Source: Halorhodospira sp.
Lineage (GTDB): Bacteria > Pseudomonadota > Gammaproteobacteria > Nitrococcales > Halorhodospiraceae
Assembly: GCA_007127935.1 (NCBI GenBank)
Contig: SKYL01000310.1
Location: 1 to 9,738, forward strand
Direction of reading: 5' to 3'
Length of the DNA: 9,738 nt
The position numbers were made by a program, and so were the translations under genes. Position 1 is the first letter of the stretch; every line of letters begins with the position of its first letter. Shown in pieces: positions 6,553 through 9,738 of the stretch. The notes below the pieces were generated by a model, which was not told where the DNA came from, did no database searches, and saw only the letters and a list, made by a program, of their open reading frames with translations.

Positions 6553-6621
6553 ACGAACTAGACCAGGGGTGCGGAACGCCGCAAACCATACGGCAAAACG
6601 CCAAGCGGCCCATGCGATGGG

Positions 6622-6627
6622 TATAAT
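6622..6627 (+). promoter_or_regulatory. Consensus -10 hexamer upstream of the class V aminotransferase gene
   Basis: A perfect TATAAT lies 39 bases before the ATG at 6667, giving a plausible leader of about 33 bases. No recognisable -35 is found 16-18 bases upstream and the extended TGn motif is absent, so this would be a weak or activator-dependent promoter. Confidence 0.35.
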
Positions 6628-6666
6628 CGGGATACCACCACCGGCAAGGAAATCGGGAGTTCTGAT

Positions 6667-7818
6667 ATGCCGCGCCACCCGGAGTTTCCGCACGCCGACG
6701 GCGTCCTCTATCTCAACCACGCCGGCGTCGGTCCCTGGCCGATGCAGGCGCGGAACGCGGTGGCCGCCTTTGCTGATGAGTGCATGACCCAGGGCGCCAA
6801 GAACTATCCACGCTGGGTCGCGGCGGAGACGCGGCTGCGTGGCCGCCTGGCGCGGTTGATGCGCGCCCCTTCGGCCGACGATGTGGTGCTGGTGAAGAAC
6901 ACCTCCGAGGGGCTCTCCCTCATCGCCCACGGCTGGGATTGGCAACCGGGCGACGAGGTCGTCGTCAACGATCAGGAGTTTCCGTCCAACCGCTGGGTAT
7001 GGGAGTCGCTGGAGGCGGCCTACGGCGTGGTGGTGCGGCGGGTGCGCCTGGAGGACGGACCGACGCCGGAAGACGCCCTGATCCAGGCCTTCACTACGCG
7101 GACCCGGCTGTTGCCCGTGAGCAGCGTCCAGTACGGCACCGGCCTGCGGATGGATCTGCCACGGTTGGCCGAGGCGTGCCGCTCCCGCGGGGTATTGCTC
7201 TGCGTCGACGCCATCCAAACGTTGGGGGCGTTGCCGCTGGATGTGGATGCCGATTTCGTCGTCGCTGACGGCCACAAGTGGATGTTGGGTCCCGAGGGGC
7301 TCGGCGGGCTCTATATCCGCGCCGACCTCCGCGACCGCCTGCGTGTGCGCCAAATCGGTTGGCACATGGCGGAACACCTCGGGCAGTTCGACCGTCCGGA
7401 GTGGGTGCCGGCCACCACCGGCCGCCGTTTTGAGTGCGGCAGCCCCAATCTCTTGGGCGCCCACGCCCTGGATGCCAGCCTCTCGCTGCTGGAGGAGATC
7501 GGAAGCGAGCGTGTCGCTTCACTGGTGTTGGAGCGTGCCCGCTATGTGATGGAGGGGGCGTTGCGCCGTGGTTTCCGGCTGATCACCCCCACCGAGGCCA
7601 ATCGCCACGCTGGGATCGTCACCTTTGCTCCGCCCCACTGCCCTTCCGCCGCGCTCCATCAGGCGCTTCAGCGGGAGGGGGTGATCTGTGCCGAACGTTG
7701 CGGCGGGATTCGTTTCTCGGCTCACTTCTACAATGATATGGAAGAACTGGAGGCGGCATTGGACCGCGTGGAAGCGCTGTCCCGGGCCTTGGCCAAGGAG
7801 GTTGGTGGTGATCCGTAA
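6667..7818 (+). CDS. Class V aminotransferase-fold PLP-dependent enzyme
   Basis: This is a 383-residue PLP enzyme of the class V aminotransferase / cysteine-desulfurase fold; the reaction and substrate are not evident. LNHAGVGPWP (16-25) is the N-terminal loop seen in isopenicillin-N-epimerase-like and selenocysteine-lyase-like members. KNTSEGLSL (77-85) should bind the cofactor phosphate. D181 and Q184 in VDAIQTLG contact the ring. K204 in ADGHKW is the Schiff-base lysine, preceded by H203. RFECGSPN (254-261) is a conserved block, and R349 in GGIRFSAHFYN is the likely substrate-carboxylate residue. No SufS/IscS-type catalytic-Cys loop is recognisable at the usual position; C340 and C345 lie near the C-terminus. 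GGGAG at 6655-6659 supports the ATG. The stop lies inside the next gene, indicating cotranslation with the YiiX-like hydrolase. Confidence 0.9.
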   Translation: MPRHPEFPHADGVLYLNHAGVGPWPMQARNAVAAFADECMTQGAKNYPRWVAAETRLRGRLARLMRAPSADDVVLVKNTSEGLSLIAHGWDWQPGDEVVVNDQEFPSNRWVWESLEAAYGVVVRRVRLEDGPTPEDALIQAFTTRTRLLPVSSVQYGTGLRMDLPRLAEACRSRGVLLCVDAIQTLGALPLDVDADFVVADGHKWMLGPEGLGGLYIRADLRDRLRVRQIGWHMAEHLGQFDRPEWVPATTGRRFECGSPNLLGAHALDASLSLLEEIGSERVASLVLERARYVMEGALRRGFRLITPTEANRHAGIVTFAPPHCPSAALHQALQREGVICAERCGGIRFSAHFYNDMEELEAALDRVEALSRALAKEVGGDP

Positions 7819-8743
7819 AGTGCATCGTTCATTGTGGAACACCTTTGTGGAGTGGATGGGACGGGATCGTCCGGCGGCGGACGACCCGCTCTGCGACTAC
7901 TCCCGTATCGCCTTCGAGAGCCGGATCGGCGACGTGATCCTGGTGGAGGGGCGCAGCCGTGTCTCCGACGTGATCCGGTTGGTCACCTACAGCCCATGGA
8001 CCCACGCGGCGCTCTATATCGGCCGGATCAACGACATCGCCGACCCCGCCCTGCGGCAACGGGTTAGCGAGCACTACGACGGCGACCCGCACCAGCAGTT
8101 GATCGTCGAGGCGCTGCTGGGCCGCGGGACCATCGTCGAGCCGATGGAAAAGTACCGCGACTTTCACCTGCGCATCTGCCGGCCCGAGGGGCTCTCCGCC
8201 CGGGATGCCCAGCGGGTGGTGTCCTACGCCGTCCATCAGCTGGGCCGGGACTACGACGTGCGCCAGATCCTTGATCTGCTGCGTTTCCTCTTTCCATGGA
8301 GCGTGCTGCCTCGCCGCTGGCGTTCGAGCCTCTTTCAACACAATGCCGGCACACCGACCCGCACCGTCTGCTCCTCGATGATCGCCCGTGCCTTCATGGA
8401 AGTGGAGTTTCCGGTGTTGCCGGTGGCGCGCCGGGAGAAGGACGGCTGGCGGCTCTACCGCCGCAACTTCCGCCTCTTTACCCCACGCGACTTCGACCAC
8501 TCACCCTACTTTCAAATCATTAAGTACCCGTTCCTGGGAGACGAGGATCGGACCTTCTACCGTTCTCTGCCGTGGGATGAGCAGGGGATGATCTGCGACA
8601 GTCCGGACGAGTGTTACCTGCCGGATGTGGACGTTGCCGGGATAAAGGAACGGGAAGCGTCCACCGGGGAGCCGGCCACGGACAGCGCGGGCCATCCGCC
8701 GCTCATTACCGAACAGCCCACAAATCCGGGGCGAGAGAATTAA
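7808..8743 (+). CDS. YiiX/YebB-like permuted papain-fold cysteine hydrolase (NlpC/P60 superfamily, Peptidase_C92-like)
   Basis: From the GTG at 7808 the protein has 311 residues. The conserved section starts near residue 39 with RIGDVILVEG, followed by SDVIRLVTYSPWTHAALYIG. H66 in WTHAALYIG is the likely catalytic His, E101 in IVEALLG the likely third residue, and C188 in TRTVCSSMIARAF the nucleophile. His before Cys is the permuted order of YiiX/YebB proteins, which are predicted amidases, thioesterases or peptidases. I see no signal peptide or lipobox; the N-terminus (MIRKVHRSLWNTF) is basic and amphipathic. The last ~60 residues are polar and variable. The frame is open to 7688, but that stretch is an out-of-frame shadow of the aminotransferase. 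AAGGAGG (7795-7801) lies 6 bases before GTG 7808, giving an 11-bp overlap. The fold call is good; the substrate is unknown. Confidence 0.85.
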   Translation: MIRKVHRSLWNTFVEWMGRDRPAADDPLCDYSRIAFESRIGDVILVEGRSRVSDVIRLVTYSPWTHAALYIGRINDIADPALRQRVSEHYDGDPHQQLIVEALLGRGTIVEPMEKYRDFHLRICRPEGLSARDAQRVVSYAVHQLGRDYDVRQILDLLRFLFPWSVLPRRWRSSLFQHNAGTPTRTVCSSMIARAFMEVEFPVLPVARREKDGWRLYRRNFRLFTPRDFDHSPYFQIIKYPFLGDEDRTFYRSLPWDEQGMICDSPDECYLPDVDVAGIKEREASTGEPATDSAGHPPLITEQPTNPGREN

Positions 8744-8748
8744 CGGCC

Positions 8749-9738
8749 CTATCGCCGTCCTCCCCTTTTCCAAGCGGTGGCGGTGTCCAGCAGGACGGCT
8801 TCCGCCGCCAAGCGGCCGTTGAGCGGCTGCTCCAATGCCCGGGCGTGCTCGACGAGACGCTCCAACAGTTGGTGGAGAAGAAAGTCGTTGCCGGCGGCGC
8901 CGGTGAGCGCCTCCACGTCACGCCGGGCCAATGCCGAAGGCTTCCCGCCGGCCCGTGTGCGCAGCAGATCGCCGACCAGCAGCATCAGCCAGCGTACGAG
9001 GCGCCGGGGTTCCTTCTCCCAGTGGCGGGCCAGCGGCAGGGGATCGCGGCCGGCGGCCAGTTCGCCCAGGTGGCGGCGGGCGACACCGAACTGCTCCACG
9101 CCGCCGGATTCCAGCAGCGCTTGGGCCGCCAACGGCATCCCCGCGGCAAGCGCCAAGGCCAAGCGCCTTGTTTCGGCGTCGCTTTCGCTCTGGCGGCCGA
9201 GCCACTCCAGTGCCTCCTCACGGGGCGGTGGCGGCAGCGGCACCAAGGCGCACCGGCTGCGCACCGTGGGCGGCAAACGGCGCGGATTGGCGGTGGTCAA
9301 GATCAGTTGTACGCCGTGCGGCGGTTCTTCAAGGAACTTCAATAAACTGTTGGCCGCCGAGCGGTTCATCCGCTCCGCCGGGGTGATGACGGCGACGCGC
9401 GCGCCGCCCATCTGCGGGCTGAGTTGCATGAAGGCGAGCAGGTCGCGGACACGGTCGATGACAATGCTCCCCTCCCCCTCCTTCTCTTTCGCCTCCGGGC
9501 GGAGGCGGCGATAGTCGGGGTGGGTGCCGGCCTCGGTGAGGCGGCAGGCCGGGCAGGCGCCGCACGGCCGCTCCGGCTCTCCGGAGCAAAGCAGGGCACG
9601 GGCCAGGGCGTCGGCGAGGAGGCCTTTGCCGAGACCGGGGGGACCGGCGAGGAGAACGGCGTGATGGAGACGACCGGTTCGGTGTTGCCGGTGCAGCCGG
9701 TCCAGCGCGGGGGACAACCACGACGGGAGGCCGCCGGA
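8749..9738 (-). CDS. holB: DNA polymerase III subunit delta-prime (5' end outside window)
   Basis: Delta-prime is the stator subunit of the clamp loader that opens the beta sliding clamp and places it on primed DNA. Counting from the Leu codon at 9717, GPPGLGKG (25-32) is the P-loop, and C44, C52, C55 and C58 form the zinc module (LLC...CGACPAC). THPDY follows at 65-69, NSLLKFLEEPP is at 123-133, and the arginine-finger SRC motif is at 154-156 (PTVRSRC). The C-terminal helical collar domain ends in TATAWKRGGRR. A TTG at 9717 could be read as the start, but the frame stays open to the window edge and encodes GGLPSWL before SPALDRL. PWL-like residues are conserved at the N-terminus of delta-prime proteins, so the gene very probably starts beyond 9738. 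It converges on the YiiX-like gene with only five bases between the stops. Confidence 0.94.
   Translation of the reverse strand, partial: SGGLPSWLSPALDRLHRQHRTGRLHHAVLLAGPPGLGKGLLADALARALLCSGEPERPCGACPACRLTEAGTHPDYRRLRPEAKEKEGEGSIVIDRVRDLLAFMQLSPQMGGARVAVITPAERMNRSAANSLLKFLEEPPHGVQLILTTANPRRLPPTVRSRCALVPLPPPPREEALEWLGRQSESDAETRRLALALAAGMPLAAQALLESGGVEQFGVARRHLGELAAGRDPLPLARHWEKEPRRLVRWLMLLVGDLLRTRAGGKPSALARRDVEALTGAAGNDFLLHQLLERLVEHARALEQPLNGRLAAEAVLLDTATAWKRGGRR

Noticed and set aside
6374..6613. Small minus-strand frame encoding an RHCERSEA-containing peptide
   Set aside because: The peptide is produced by the dispersed repeat and the frame runs back through the terminator hairpin; it is a repeat artefact, not a gene.
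6517..7464. Long minus-strand open frame (315 codons) opposite the aminotransferase gene
   Set aside because: It is antisense to a clearly conserved PLP enzyme, has no family resemblance, and is explained by codon bias in GC-rich DNA.
7688..7807. Longer N-terminus for the YiiX-like protein starting at the ATG at 7688
   Set aside because: The extra 40 residues overlap the conserved end of the aminotransferase in another frame, and a strong ribosome-binding site precedes GTG 7808 instead.
7829..8500. Minus-strand open frame (223 codons) opposite the YiiX-like gene
   Set aside because: It is the antisense of a conserved hydrolase; its composition is typical of complementary-strand translation.
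8611..9514. Plus-strand open frames opposite holB
   Set aside because: holB has P-loop, zinc module and SRC motifs in the opposite frame; these frames show only Arg/Gly/Ala-rich shadow sequence.
1..9738. CRISPR array, phage or IS element, toxin-antitoxin or defence island
   Set aside because: No regularly spaced repeats, transposase, integrase or defence-family motifs were seen on either strand; genes are housekeeping-like with uniform codon use.

Overview
The window is GC-rich, densely coded bacterial DNA. Its gene content (a FadI/FadJ-type beta-oxidation pair, CbpA with its modulator CbpM, MobB, a delta-prime clamp-loader subunit) points to a gammaproteobacterium. The high GC and the mix of homologues would fit a Chromatiales/Ectothiorhodospiraceae-like lineage, but that placement is inference, because no rRNA or marker gene is present.

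Layout. Positions 1-3934 hold a leftward operon-like block in the order fadI, fadJ, mobB. fadI and fadJ overlap by one base in a TGATG junction. fadJ is separated by one base from the best mobB start. mobB runs off the left edge. FadI (thiolase) and FadJ (enoyl-CoA hydratase / 3-hydroxyacyl-CoA dehydrogenase) together carry out the last three steps of the fatty-acid beta-oxidation cycle. MobB is a GTP-binding accessory protein of molybdenum-cofactor biosynthesis and has no obvious link to that pathway. Diverging rightward from a 156-bp gap is cbpA-cbpM, a class B J-domain co-chaperone and its modulator, behind a sequence resembling a sigma-32 heat-shock promoter.

The 3' end of cbpM and the bases just after it carry a tight cluster of three DnaA-box-like 9-mers, one a perfect consensus match. 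A gene-free stretch (5330-5593) leads to a stand-alone short-chain dehydrogenase gene (5594-6373) with a strong ribosome-binding site. Downstream come a dispersed-repeat remnant of the widespread 'HCERSEA' type, a short ACGG tandem repeat, a clear intrinsic terminator and a small AT-rich island with an inverted repeat.

Positions 6667-8743 hold a rightward two-gene unit. A class V (cysteine desulfurase-fold) PLP enzyme of unknown substrate overlaps by 11 bp a YiiX/YebB-like permuted papain-fold cysteine hydrolase. Its ribosome-binding site lies inside the end of the PLP gene. Converging on it with a 5-bp gap is holB (DNA polymerase III delta-prime), whose frame stays open to the right edge, so the gene is 5'-partial here.

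I found no phage, transposase, CRISPR array, toxin-antitoxin or defence locus, tRNA or rRNA. Most of the window is ordinary housekeeping sequence. The points worth a second look are the DnaA-box cluster, the heat-shock-like promoter, the repeat remnant and the unexplained PLP enzyme/cysteine hydrolase pair.
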